Shown piece after piece: positions 1-8,473 of a DNA stretch of 34,187 bases. The stretch is from Candidatus Aenigmatarchaeota archaeon. GTDB lineage: Archaea > Aenigmatarchaeota > Aenigmatarchaeia > QMZP01. The stretch covers positions 1 to 34,187 of the forward strand of contig JADHYO010000004.1 in NCBI GenBank assembly GCA_016782405.1. The letters run 5' to 3'. Below the pieces are notes generated by a model that was given only the letters and a program-made list of their open reading frames with translations, did not search any database and was not told the origin of the DNA. A program made the translations under genes and the position numbers. Positions within the stretch are counted from its first letter, which is position 1, and each line of letters opens with the position of its first letter.

Positions 1-126
1 CATGCAATTTCATTCAATGTTCCAATTCTACTTAATTCTCTACCCATACGAATGAGCGTACTTCTAATTTGGATTATTGCCGGTTTGATAATTTACAAAT
101 ATGATAAGCAGCGGAATTTCCTTTAA
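1..126 (+). CDS. C-terminal fragment of small membrane protein (cut by window start)
   Basis: Frame 1 open from base 1 to TAA at 124-126; ends MSVLLIWIIAGLIIYKYDKQRNFL, a TM helix plus basic tail; stop codon lies inside the attC-like R'' box. Confidence 0.55.
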   Translation, partial: HAISFNVPILLNSLPIRMSVLLIWIIAGLIIYKYDKQRNFL

Positions 127-195
127 CTAAGGCTTATGAGAAGTGGCTCCGCCACTTGGGTGACTGAAAGGAACATCATAAGCAATGTTAAAGGA
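119..195. repeat. attC-like structured element 1
   Basis: TCCTTTAAC / GTTAAAGGA outer arms, GGCTTATGA / TCATAAGC inner arms, AAGTGGC-tcc-GCCACTT apical hairpin. Confidence 0.7.
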
Positions 196-253
196 GCGAA
201 ATTGTGAGCCAGCGAGTGAAACGAGCGTGAGTCGGCGGCGAAACGTTTAAGAA

Positions 254-592
254 TTGAACATATTAACTGATATTATGGATGATGGTATAGTGACTGGTAG
301 CAAGGATTTCCTTGGAATGAAAAAAGGTTCATTCATCAAATATAAGAATAGGACTTGTGACGTTGAAAGTCACCCAATTACATTAGAAAGCAGGCGATTC
401 GGTGAATTTACTGATCCGGATGGAAACGAGGGTGTTATATTGGAGGGGATGATTCACCATAAAGTGCCTTGGACTTATGATTTAACAGAAATGCGACGAA
501 TTTATTGTGAGAGTTTCAAACTTCCCAAAGGGGCTGTACATATATACAGAAAAAAGACAATAGAAACAACAGTCATAGATTTGATCGAATAG
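254..592 (+). CDS. hypothetical protein (cassette ORF 1)
   Basis: 112-aa ORF (TTG start at 254 or ATG at 275), bounded by inverted repeat TCGGCGGCGAA (232-242) / TTCGCCGCCGA (603-613). Confidence 0.6.
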   Translation: MNILTDIMDDGIVTGSKDFLGMKKGSFIKYKNRTCDVESHPITLESRRFGEFTDPDGNEGVILEGMIHHKVPWTYDLTEMRRIYCESFKLPKGAVHIYRKKTIETTVIDLIE

Positions 593-615
593 CATTTCTA
601 AATTCGCCGCCGATT

Positions 616-695
616 TCCTTTAACTAAGGCTTATCGACAGCTTCCCTTCGGGAAGTTGGGGCGAACCTGTGAGCTCGATAAGCAATGTTAAGTGA
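616..695. repeat. attC-like structured element 2
   Basis: TCCTTTAAC / GTTAAGTGA, GGCTTATCGA / TCGATAAGC, hairpin CAGCTTCCC-ttc-GGGAAGTTG. Confidence 0.7.
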
Positions 696-755
696 CCCGA
701 AGAATTTATTCTGAGGGCGAGCAGACGAAGTCTGCGAGAGTAAAAAGCGTCCCCT

Positions 756-1130
756 TCAAGAACGAAGCCAAGTTTCTGCTTCTTGTTTTGTCAAAAAATC
801 TCTACTGACAAAAGTATTGGAAGGATCATCTTGTTTTACGGTTGGTTTATTGCTAACAAATGCAAATCTTTCTACACCAACCTCATTATAACCCGCTACA
901 ACGTTCTTATTGCGCCAATCAATAATTTCAGGACTTAACTCGTAATTGAAGTCGCGCATATCAACAAGAAGTCTTTTGGTCTTCCTTAATTTTACTGTTT
1001 CAATCCATTTGAGTGCACAATGCTTAAAGTCATCATCTGTGAGATTTTTTGTCTCCTTTTTAAAACAAAGCTCTAGAATCCCATCAGATTCAGAAACCGA
1101 TATGAATTGATTATTGAAATATACTTCCAT
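756..1130 (-). CDS. SpoIIAA/STAS-like hypothetical protein (cassette ORF 2)
   Basis: 124-aa ORF; flanked by inverted repeat AAAGCGTC (744-751) / GACGCTTT (1188-1195). Confidence 0.6.
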   Translation of the reverse strand: MEVYFNNQFISVSESDGILELCFKKETKNLTDDDFKHCALKWIETVKLRKTKRLLVDMRDFNYELSPEIIDWRNKNVVAGYNEVGVERFAFVSNKPTVKQDDPSNTFVSRDFLTKQEAETWLRS

Positions 1131-1198
1131 ACAGCTATAACTAGTTTAATATATTAATAATATTTTTGAGAAGGCAAATGTCTAGGCGACGCTTTATT

Positions 1199-1275
1199 TC
1201 ACTTAACTAAGGCTTATGACTTGTTGCTTTAGCAATAAGGGCGACCTTGGGAGCGTCATAAGCTATGTTAAGTGA
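1199..1275. repeat. attC-like structured element 3
   Basis: TCACTTAAC / GTTAAGTGA, GGCTTATGAC / GTCATAAGC, hairpin TTGTTGCT-tt-AGCAATAA. Confidence 0.7.
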
Positions 1276-1606
1276 CCGAGTTGTGTGCAACTCGGCCAGC
1301 CTCTGAAGGAGGCTGAGAGTCGCTGGTGGAGGGTTGTAAAAAAGCTGGTATGTACTCTCTGGTTAATCGATTATCATAATCAGGGAGATATAGCATACGG
1401 GGCCAATCCATTTCATCAAAGTATCCCACAGCCTGTGGTTTTCCTTCAACCCTTATATCAGCAATCAAAGGTTTGCGGCTTCCTGAATCTCCCGGGGGAT
1501 AAACCTTAAAACCAGCTTGAAGTAATCCATTCTTAAACGTTTTCCCTTCCTGCAAACCATCAAATGAATAACATTTAATTTCTCTCATATTTTTAATTAA
1601 CCACAA
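1268..1606 (-). CDS. hypothetical protein (cassette ORF 3)
   Basis: 112-aa ORF; stop codon inside the GTTAAGTGA box of element 3; flanked by TCGCTGG (1320-1326) / CCAGCGA (1628-1634). Confidence 0.5.
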   Translation of the reverse strand: MWLIKNMREIKCYSFDGLQEGKTFKNGLLQAGFKVYPPGDSGSRKPLIADIRVEGKPQAVGYFDEMDWPRMLYLPDYDNRLTREYIPAFLQPSTSDSQPPSEAGRVAHNSVT

Positions 1607-1636
1607 AATTTATAAATACCACCGTAGCCAGCGATT

Positions 1637-1690
1637 TCACTTAACATCGCTTAAACGCATTGCGTTTAATGTCACTGTGAGGGGTTTTAG
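1637..1690. repeat. terminal/degenerate attC-like element with perfect palindrome
   Basis: TCACTTAAC followed by TTAAACGCA-t-TGCGTTTAA hairpin; lacks the GTTRRRY arm. Confidence 0.45.
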
Positions 1691-1716
1691 GCGAAGTTTT
1701 TTTCGTTTAAAAACAG

Positions 1717-2643
1717 TCACTGCTGGCTCTCCAGGGAGATGTGCTTGATTTCTAGTTTTTCTTCTCTTTTTGCGCGGATCCCCTTGCGGAGCATTATTAG
1801 GCGCTTTTTTGGGCCTGGGACACTGCCTGAAACAATCAGGTAAGATCCTTTCAACTGGCCGAAGTGTGTCCAGCCACCCTTTGGGGTCAGGGATTCGCCG
1901 AACTTGAGGATTTGTTTGTTGTACTCTGTCCTAGTTTGGAATCCCATCTGGCCTGCCATTGCTACAGAATTGGGAAGTATACGGGCAACGCCGCGCGGGC
2001 CCATAACACCAACGTGGCGGCGCTTCTTTTTGGCTTTTCTGTTGCGGATAGTTACACCGAACCTTTTGACAGGGCCTTGGAATCCTTTGCCTGTTGAAAC
2101 AGCTCTAACATCAATGAATTCACCTTCCTTGAAAATTTCATTGGCTTTAAGTTCCTTTCCAAGGAAAGCTTTAGCCTCGTCCCAACCACCTTTAACAGGG
2201 AGTTCAAAGAGATCTGGTTTTTTCTTGCCAGTGGCTTCGCGTGGTTTTGTGTGAACAACCAAGCGAAATTCGTCTCCCTCTAAGGACTTTTTTGTTTTCT
2301 TTGGGGTAGATGTTTTCCTGGGGAGGTCCTTTGAGATGGAATCGGCCCAGACTATACCAGTGTCGCGGAGGCCTTCAGAAGTTTTTTTGTATGCTTTTAT
2401 TCCTGCAACCACGAGTGGTGGGACTGCCAGGACTGTGGCGGGGAGGAACACTTCCTTGCCATGGCGTGGGGAGCCTTTTCTAACATTGACAACAGAGACT
2501 TGGGTCATGCCAGCTTTGTATCCAGCAAAGCCTAGCAAGCCTTTGCCTTCTGGCAGGGAGCCCATCTTGGGATGGATCCTCTTTGCTCGCTTCTTGGGCC
2601 AGAAGGCCCTACTCCCAGCAACTGGTTTGTGTCCTTTTGCCAT
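1717..2643 (-). CDS. rpl3: ribosomal protein L3 (uL3)
   Basis: N-terminal PKKRAKR...GFAGYKAGMTQV and C-terminal domain match archaeal L3. Confidence 0.95.
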   Translation of the reverse strand: MAKGHKPVAGSRAFWPKKRAKRIHPKMGSLPEGKGLLGFAGYKAGMTQVSVVNVRKGSPRHGKEVFLPATVLAVPPLVVAGIKAYKKTSEGLRDTGIVWADSISKDLPRKTSTPKKTKKSLEGDEFRLVVHTKPREATGKKKPDLFELPVKGGWDEAKAFLGKELKANEIFKEGEFIDVRAVSTGKGFQGPVKRFGVTIRNRKAKKKRRHVGVMGPRGVARILPNSVAMAGQMGFQTRTEYNKQILKFGESLTPKGGWTHFGQLKGSYLIVSGSVPGPKKRLIMLRKGIRAKREEKLEIKHISLESQQ

Positions 2644-2662
2644 ATTACACCTTTTTTAATTA

Positions 2663-2977
2663 TTACCTCAACTTTACTGCTGTCCCATAAACCAGGATTT
2701 CAGCAGCTGATTTCATTACCTGGCTGGTGCTGAAGCGGATATTTATCACAGCATCAGCCTTTAGCTCAACTGCCTGGTCTTCCATCCGCTTTAGGGCTTC
2801 CTCACGTGCTTCCACGAGCATCTCTGTATACTCCTTTAGCTCGCCGCCTACAATCTGGCGGAGTCCAGAGACAATGTCCTTGCCAAACCACTTGGCGCGG
2901 ATGGTGTTTCCTTTCACCACTCCCAATATCTCGCTGATTTGCTTTTCTGGGATTGAATCAGTTGTTGTTGTTATCAT
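2663..2977 (-). CDS. YbjQ/UPF0145 family protein
   Basis: MITTTTDSIPEKQISEILGVVKGNTI...ADAVINIRFSTS motif. Confidence 0.85.
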   Translation of the reverse strand: MITTTTDSIPEKQISEILGVVKGNTIRAKWFGKDIVSGLRQIVGGELKEYTEMLVEAREEALKRMEDQAVELKADAVINIRFSTSQVMKSAAEILVYGTAVKLR

Positions 2978-2981
2978 AATA

Positions 2982-3377
2982 TTACACCCTTCGGCCGCGG
3001 CGGCCGCCTTTCTTTCTGCAACCATCATGTGCGATTGGGGTTACATCCTCGATCGCTCCAATCCTTAGGCCTGCCCGCACTAAAGCGCGGATTGCAGGTT
3101 GGGCTCCTTGGCCAGGCATTTTCTTTTTCTGGCCTCCCTGGGCCCTGACCCTCAAATGAACACCAGTAATGCCGCGTGAAAGCGCTTCCATTCCAGCTCG
3201 TCTGGCTGCCTGCATGGCAGGATAAGCCATTCCTTTGTCTTTGGATCTGGATGTTGCCATCCCGCCTGAGTAGCGGGCAATTGTTTCAGCTCCAGTAAGG
3301 TCTGTAATATGAATAATTGTATTGTTGACACTTGAGTAAATGTGTGCAACACCCCATTTTGGTTTTTTCTCTGCCAT
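2982..3377 (-). CDS. rps11: ribosomal protein S11 (uS11)
   Basis: [25 protein letters not shown]...[13 protein letters not shown]. Confidence 0.97.
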   Translation of the reverse strand: MAEKKPKWGVAHIYSSVNNTIIHITDLTGAETIARYSGGMATSRSKDKGMAYPAMQAARRAGMEALSRGITGVHLRVRAQGGQKKKMPGQGAQPAIRALVRAGLRIGAIEDVTPIAHDGCRKKGGRRGRRV

Positions 3378-3379
3378 AC

Positions 3380-3904
3380 TTACTCCTCTCCTCCCTCATC
3401 TGCCTGTTCAGGTGCAGCAGCCACGCCTCTTCGGGTAGGGGGTTTGGGTTGCTTGAATGATGATTTAATTGCAGATTCTTCTTCCACAGTAACAATGTAT
3501 GAAGGGAATACGGTCTTCCGGCCTTTCACTCTCACAAAACCATGGACAATTGACTGTCGGGCTTGTTTAGTTGTTTTGGCCATTCCAGCCTTGAACACAA
3601 TTGTTTCCAACCTTCTTTCAAGAAGGTTACTTACGGTCAAACCAAGTACATCATCCAGGCTGGATCCTTTGGGGAGAAGCCCAAGCTTTGCAAGCTTCTT
3701 CAATAGAATTTCCTCTTTCTCTTTGTCACTAACTGAAATAAGTTTTCTTGCTCGCTGACGGAATCCGCGGACCATTTCTTCTGCTATCCATATTTCCTTT
3801 TTTCTTCTCAAGCCGTAGCTTTTCTTCAGCTCCTTACCCTCTTTGAGTTGTTCAGTATCATACGGGCGCTTGGGCCTCTTGAATCGCTTTCTGAGTTTTT
3901 TCAT
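3380..3904 (-). CDS. rps4: ribosomal protein S4 (uS4)
   Basis: S4 domain: [32 protein letters not shown]. Confidence 0.96.
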   Translation of the reverse strand: MKKLRKRFKRPKRPYDTEQLKEGKELKKSYGLRRKKEIWIAEEMVRGFRQRARKLISVSDKEKEEILLKKLAKLGLLPKGSSLDDVLGLTVSNLLERRLETIVFKAGMAKTTKQARQSIVHGFVRVKGRKTVFPSYIVTVEEESAIKSSFKQPKPPTRRGVAAAPEQADEGGEE

Positions 3905-3908
3905 AACA

Positions 3909-4388
3909 TCACTTCTTCTTTGCCTTTGCGGGTTGTTGCTTTGATCTGCTCACCCCAACCGTCTTCCCCTTGCGGAATGAACCGCGGGTGCGCTGCCCAC
4001 GGACCGGAAGGCCGGCAGCGTGCCTGATACCTTTGTATAGGCGAAGCTTCTTCATCATGTTCAGGTCTGTTCTCTTGGCAAAATCCAGGGCAGATGCACT
4101 AACATGCTTGTCTGTTCCTTGTATTAGATCCTTCCTCCTGTTCAGCATCCAAATAGGGAGAGAGAATTTCTGTGGGTTCTGAATAATTTCAGCTAGTTTA
4201 TCAAGTTCTTCCTGTGACAATGATGAAAGCTTTTTGTCCCCAAGCCCTGAAATCTTGGATATTGCATTACTAAACATAAACCCAACGCCGGGGATCCGCC
4301 TTATTGCTGCTTTTACTGGCTTGTCCCCTTCCAGATTGGTCTCTACAAGCCTTATTATGTTCCCGGTCTTACCTGCTTTCCTTTCCAT
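3909..4388 (-). CDS. rps13: ribosomal protein S13 (uS13)
   Basis: YKGIRHAAGLPVRGQRTRGSFRKGKTVGV. Confidence 0.96.
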   Translation of the reverse strand: MERKAGKTGNIIRLVETNLEGDKPVKAAIRRIPGVGFMFSNAISKISGLGDKKLSSLSQEELDKLAEIIQNPQKFSLPIWMLNRRKDLIQGTDKHVSASALDFAKRTDLNMMKKLRLYKGIRHAAGLPVRGQRTRGSFRKGKTVGVSRSKQQPAKAKKK

Positions 4389-4484
4389 ATCATCACTAAT
4401 GCATCCATTATTTATATATTATAAGCTCCCTAAAGGGATTTTATAAGGGGCGCTCTTTTAAAGCATCTTACATAAGAAGTGGCT

Positions 4485-5204
4485 ATGAAAGTCCAAGTAC
4501 ACACACTGCATGGGGAAAAGAGGGGAGAAATTGCCCTGGGAAAGGCTTTTTCCACTCCGATAAGGGAAGATATTATTAGAAGAGCCTTTCTTGCTGAATC
4601 TTCACTGAAAAGACAGATCCGCGGAGCAGACCCACTAGCGGGCAAAAGGACGTCTGCGCATTATCACGGTCTTAGAGGATACAGATGGTCAATGATGAAC
4701 AGGGAGATGGCAAGGATGAAGAGAATTCATGGTCAAGGGTTTCTCAATTACACTGCACGATTTGTGCCCCAAGCAACAAAGGGGAGGAAAGCACACCCCC
4801 CAAAGACAGAGAAAAATTGGGAAAAGAAAATCAACAACAAGGAGCGGATTTATGCGTTGCTTTCTGCTATTTCAGCCTCTGCAAAGGGGATGGTTGTTGT
4901 AGAGGACAATTTTCAGGAGCTGAAAAAAACCAAGGAAGTTGCTGCTGCCCTGGAAAAGCTTGGCATTATTTTCAAGGAAAAGAAAACAATCCGTTCGGGT
5001 AAGGGGACTCGCAGGGGAAGGAAATACAAAAGGTCGCGTGGGCCATTGATTATTGTAGCTAAAGACAATAAAGTGCCCAGTCCTCCAGGGTTTGATGTGA
5101 AGATACTCAAAGACTTACAGGTCTCTGACCTTGCTCCAGGAGGCAATCTAGGAAGGGTGTGCATCTGGACGCGCTCTGCTGCTGAGGAGGCAGGGAAATT
5201 ATGA
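4485..5204 (+). CDS. rpl4: ribosomal protein L4 (uL4)
   Basis: archaeal L4/L1e: HGLRGYRWSMMNREMARMKRIHGQGF. Confidence 0.95.
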   Translation: MKVQVHTLHGEKRGEIALGKAFSTPIREDIIRRAFLAESSLKRQIRGADPLAGKRTSAHYHGLRGYRWSMMNREMARMKRIHGQGFLNYTARFVPQATKGRKAHPPKTEKNWEKKINNKERIYALLSAISASAKGMVVVEDNFQELKKTKEVAAALEKLGIIFKEKKTIRSGKGTRRGRKYKRSRGPLIIVAKDNKVPSPPGFDVKILKDLQVSDLAPGGNLGRVCIWTRSAAEEAGKL

Positions 5205-5566
5205 AAGAGAAAAAACCAAAAACAAAGGAGAAGCCTGTGAAAGATGTAAAGGAAAAACCCAAAGTAAAGGAGAAGTTGCCAAAAAAACCAGTAGCAGAGG
5301 AGGCTTATGATCCTTGGAAAACGTTGCTGCACCCGCACTTGGCCGAGAAGGCAATGACAATGGTGGAACTGCAGAACAAACTAACGTTCATTGTCAACAA
5401 AAAAGCCACCAAGGGAGAGATTGCAGAGGCAGTTGAGAAAGGCTTCCATGTTGAAGTTCAGAAAGTTAATGTTGAGGTTACAATGAAAGGCCTGAAGAAG
5501 GCGTATGTTACACTGGGTCCAAAACATTCAGCAGCTGACATTGCGACCAGGCTTGGCATGATATAG
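5201..5566 (+). CDS. rpl23: ribosomal protein L23 (uL23) with Lys/Pro-rich N-terminal extension
   Basis: HLAEKAMTMVELQNKLTFIVNKKATKGEIAEAVEKGF. Confidence 0.93.
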   Translation: MKEKKPKTKEKPVKDVKEKPKVKEKLPKKPVAEEAYDPWKTLLHPHLAEKAMTMVELQNKLTFIVNKKATKGEIAEAVEKGFHVEVQKVNVEVTMKGLKKAYVTLGPKHSAADIATRLGMI

Positions 5567-5574
5567 GTGAGCGT

Positions 5575-6237
5575 ATGGGAAAGAGAATTATTCAGCAGAG
5601 AAGAGGGCGCGGTTCATCCACCTACAGGGTTCCTGAGAAATCATTCAAACCCCACATCATATATCAGAACAAGAAAGGTGTGGTGAAGGACATTGTCTCC
5701 AATCCACTCTCTGACGCACCGTTGGCAAAGATTGAATACGATGATCATTCACATGGCTATATTGTAGCTCCTGAGGGAATTAAGGTGGGGGACCACTCAC
5801 ATGAAAGGGTTTTTCCGCTTTCAGAAATAAAGGAGGGAAGCCACATCTGCGCAATAGAAACATTCCCACATTCTGGCCCCAAGCTCTGCAGGAGCCCAGG
5901 GACTTTTGCTGTTCTTGTTTCCAAAGGAAAGAAATCAGTTGTTCGCCTTCCAAGCAGGGAAAAGAAAACGCTTCATCCAAGCTGCCGCGCAATAATTGGG
6001 ATTCCAGCAGGTGATGGCCGCGCAGAGAAACCTTTTGTGAAGGCTGGTTCCAAGTCACATGCAATGAAAGCAAGGGGCAAGCTCTACCCCAGGACCTCTG
6101 GGAAGGGGATGAATATTGTTGACCACCCTTATGGTGGGTCAGGTCACGGCAAGGTGAGGAGGCCTGTTTCCCGTCATGCTCCGCCAGGAAGGAAGGTTGG
6201 GACAGTTTCCCCCAGGAGGACAGGGAAGAAGAAATAA
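5575..6237 (+). CDS. rpl2: ribosomal protein L2 (uL2)
   Basis: GRGSSTYRVP...MNIVDHPYGGSGHGKVRRPVSRHAPPGRKVG. Confidence 0.97.
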   Translation: MGKRIIQQRRGRGSSTYRVPEKSFKPHIIYQNKKGVVKDIVSNPLSDAPLAKIEYDDHSHGYIVAPEGIKVGDHSHERVFPLSEIKEGSHICAIETFPHSGPKLCRSPGTFAVLVSKGKKSVVRLPSREKKTLHPSCRAIIGIPAGDGRAEKPFVKAGSKSHAMKARGKLYPRTSGKGMNIVDHPYGGSGHGKVRRPVSRHAPPGRKVGTVSPRRTGKKK

Positions 6238-6260
6238 ATTGTTTTCGGTTAATTTTAATT

Positions 6261-6647
6261 ATGAGAGTAAAAATAAAAGATTTCAAAAATAGGGCAGAAT
6301 CACTGGGAGGAAAAGTTAGAATAAAGAGAGATCAAAGTATAGGAGACTATCTCCTGCAGATAGGAAACAAGTACGGCCTTTTTACTGAATATACGTTTTT
6401 AAAGAAGAAGCCTGGTATTGGTCTTAATTATCTGAATAGTGTCTACAAAATGCTAGACCTTGCTTCTAGGTATCTTGATGAGGAAAGCCTTGGAGATAAT
6501 ACAGATAAAGCAAGGTTAAAAATAGATGGTCTGAGTCGCTTAATAATTAATTATATCTTCAACCCAAGGGACAAAGAGACTTTAAGCTCAATGGACGATA
6601 ATATTAATGATATCATGAAATTGGTTGATGAAACAGTTGAAGGATAA
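6261..6647 (+). CDS. hypothetical protein inside ribosomal operon
   Basis: 128-aa ORF in tight spacing between rpl2 and rps19; no family recognised. Confidence 0.6.
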   Translation: MRVKIKDFKNRAESLGGKVRIKRDQSIGDYLLQIGNKYGLFTEYTFLKKKPGIGLNYLNSVYKMLDLASRYLDEESLGDNTDKARLKIDGLSRLIINYIFNPRDKETLSSMDDNINDIMKLVDETVEG

Positions 6648-6648
6648 T

Positions 6649-7029
6649 ATGCCTAAGTTTATATTCCGCGGGAAAACATGGGAAGAGATCCAGGATATGG
6701 ATTTGAAGGAGTTTCTTGAGATAATGGACTCTAGGCAACGAAGGTCCTTGAAGAGAGGCTTTACTGACGCTCAGAAGGCGTTGCTCAGGAACATTCAGGC
6801 TGACAGGAAGAAGTTTCACAGAACAAAATCCAGACAGATGATTATAATCCCGGAAATGGTTGGGGTAAGGATTGGAGTTCACAGTGGGAAGGAATATGTT
6901 CCTTTGGACGTAAAACCTGAGATGCTTGGCAGGAGGTTGGGGGAATTTGTTCCTACAAGGAGAATGGTGAAGCATTCTGCACCAGGTTTCGGTGCAACCA
7001 AGTCCTCCAAGTTCATACCTTTGAAGTGA
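6649..7029 (+). CDS. rps19: ribosomal protein S19 (uS19)
   Basis: FHRTKSRQMIIIPEMVGVRIGVHSGKEYVPLDVKPEMLG. Confidence 0.95.
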   Translation: MPKFIFRGKTWEEIQDMDLKEFLEIMDSRQRRSLKRGFTDAQKALLRNIQADRKKFHRTKSRQMIIIPEMVGVRIGVHSGKEYVPLDVKPEMLGRRLGEFVPTRRMVKHSAPGFGATKSSKFIPLK

Positions 7030-7033
7030 TGTA

Positions 7034-7303
7034 ATGATGTTCTCAGAACCTGAACTTAGGGTCGGGATTGTTGACCAATGACTTGTACCCACATATATTG
7101 TTGAATTGCGTAAAAATGGCGAGAGAACACATAAAAGATTAAAAGGGGAAACCGCAATAAGAAGATACATAAGTTCCCTTGAAGGGAAATATGCGGTGAT
7201 AAATGACGGGGCAGGCGGGCTCCCACTTGGAATGGATAATTTAAGGGATCTAGGTCTGCTGGAGGAAGAGTATGCAAAAATATGTAAAGAACCCGAAACC
7301 TGA
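7034..7303 (+). other. ORF with one in-frame TGA (possible interrupted gene; shorter TTG-start ORF at 7106)
   Basis: MMFSEPELRVGIVDQ*LVPTYIVELRKNGERTHKRL...KICKEPET; same frame on both sides of TGA 7079-7081. Confidence 0.4.
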
Positions 7304-7655
7304 GAAGTCTGTTCGTGTGTTTGGCAGGGGCTTGAGAATCTCCAGTAAATCTTCTGCTATTGTTTGCAAAGTCCTCACTGGGAAGAGCCTCCCAAAAGGG
7401 CAATCCCTTTTAGAGGGGTTGATTTCCCGGAAACAAAACCTCAGCGGGAAGTATTACACTAATGTGGTTGAGGAGCTTTCTAATTTGCTCAAGATAGCTG
7501 AAGCAAATGCAGAGTTCAAAGGCCTTTCCCCAGAGAGGATGTTCATCCATGCTTCAGCCCACCAAGGCTTCACATTCCAGACCCCGAGAAGGTTCAAGCT
7601 TCGCGGCCGCCAAAGAAAGATTTCACATATTCAGCTTATTCTAGAGCAGAGATAG
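7272..7655 (+). CDS. rpl22: ribosomal protein L22 (uL22)
   Basis: RMFIHASAHQGFTFQTPRRFKLRGRQRKISHIQLILE. Confidence 0.93.
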   Translation: MQKYVKNPKPEKSVRVFGRGLRISSKSSAIVCKVLTGKSLPKGQSLLEGLISRKQNLSGKYYTNVVEELSNLLKIAEANAEFKGLSPERMFIHASAHQGFTFQTPRRFKLRGRQRKISHIQLILEQR

Positions 7656-7690
7656 CACGCCTGTAGTTATCCCTTTAAAAACACAGGTCG

Positions 7691-8422
7691 CTACCTGAAA
7701 GAGACCCATAATCTTTCAAACACTGAGCGTTGAGTATCTACCATCTCCTTATTCTGGATGACTATACCTATTATTTCCTCTTCTTTCATCGTTAAAAACG
7801 CAATTTTGTTTTTGTAGATAAAGTTTGCTGTGTTAATTTTAAAATCTTCAGGTAAAAACCTAATTTCCCTCAATTCGGATTTATCTTTCTTCTTGTACTT
7901 CACAATAAACTTTGTTCTTTCTTGAAGGATTCTTGTTGAAATTTTATGACTCACACGCCTCTTTATCCACCTAGGGAAATAGTAATGAAGAGTCTCAAAT
8001 ATCTTTGCCGAGTTAAGCTGTAATATTTCATTTGGATTTGATTTTATTATATCATCCAGAATGGTTTTGAGTCCAGATTTCCCCTCATACATTTGAAAAC
8101 TTGGTTTTTCTTTAACTGATTTTCTTAAGGCTTCTAATTCTGGTAAGACCAGTTTCAAGTTGTCTTTTCGTTCCTCCAACATTCTAATTAACTTATGAGG
8201 ATCAGTAGCTTCATAATACCTTACTCCTGATTTGATAACATGGGAAACTAATCCTCTCTCTGAAAGTGTTTGTAAAATTTCATATGTGGTTGTCCGAAGC
8301 ATGCCTGCTTTCTTTGCGATTTCATTTGCTTTAGCGTTTCCAATCTTTAAACTGGCAAGATAAACCTTAACTTCATTATCACTTAATCCATATTCCCTTA
8401 AAACCTGTTCTTTGTTAATCAT
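7691..8422 (-). CDS. TrmB-family transcriptional regulator
   Basis: LREYGLSDNEVKVYLASLKIGNAKANEIAKKAGMLRTTTYEILQTLSERGLV winged helix. Confidence 0.85.
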   Translation of the reverse strand: MINKEQVLREYGLSDNEVKVYLASLKIGNAKANEIAKKAGMLRTTTYEILQTLSERGLVSHVIKSGVRYYEATDPHKLIRMLEERKDNLKLVLPELEALRKSVKEKPSFQMYEGKSGLKTILDDIIKSNPNEILQLNSAKIFETLHYYFPRWIKRRVSHKISTRILQERTKFIVKYKKKDKSELREIRFLPEDFKINTANFIYKNKIAFLTMKEEEIIGIVIQNKEMVDTQRSVFERLWVSFR

Positions 8423-8473
8423 ATTCTTCTATTATGCTTCCGTATTTAAATATTCCGTTTTTGTAGTAAATAT

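Noticed and set aside
119-1275. Interpretation of the repeated elements as MITEs or transcribed riboregulators
   Set aside because: Not excluded, but cassette-wise box complementarity and one ORF between each pair of elements fit integron cassettes better.
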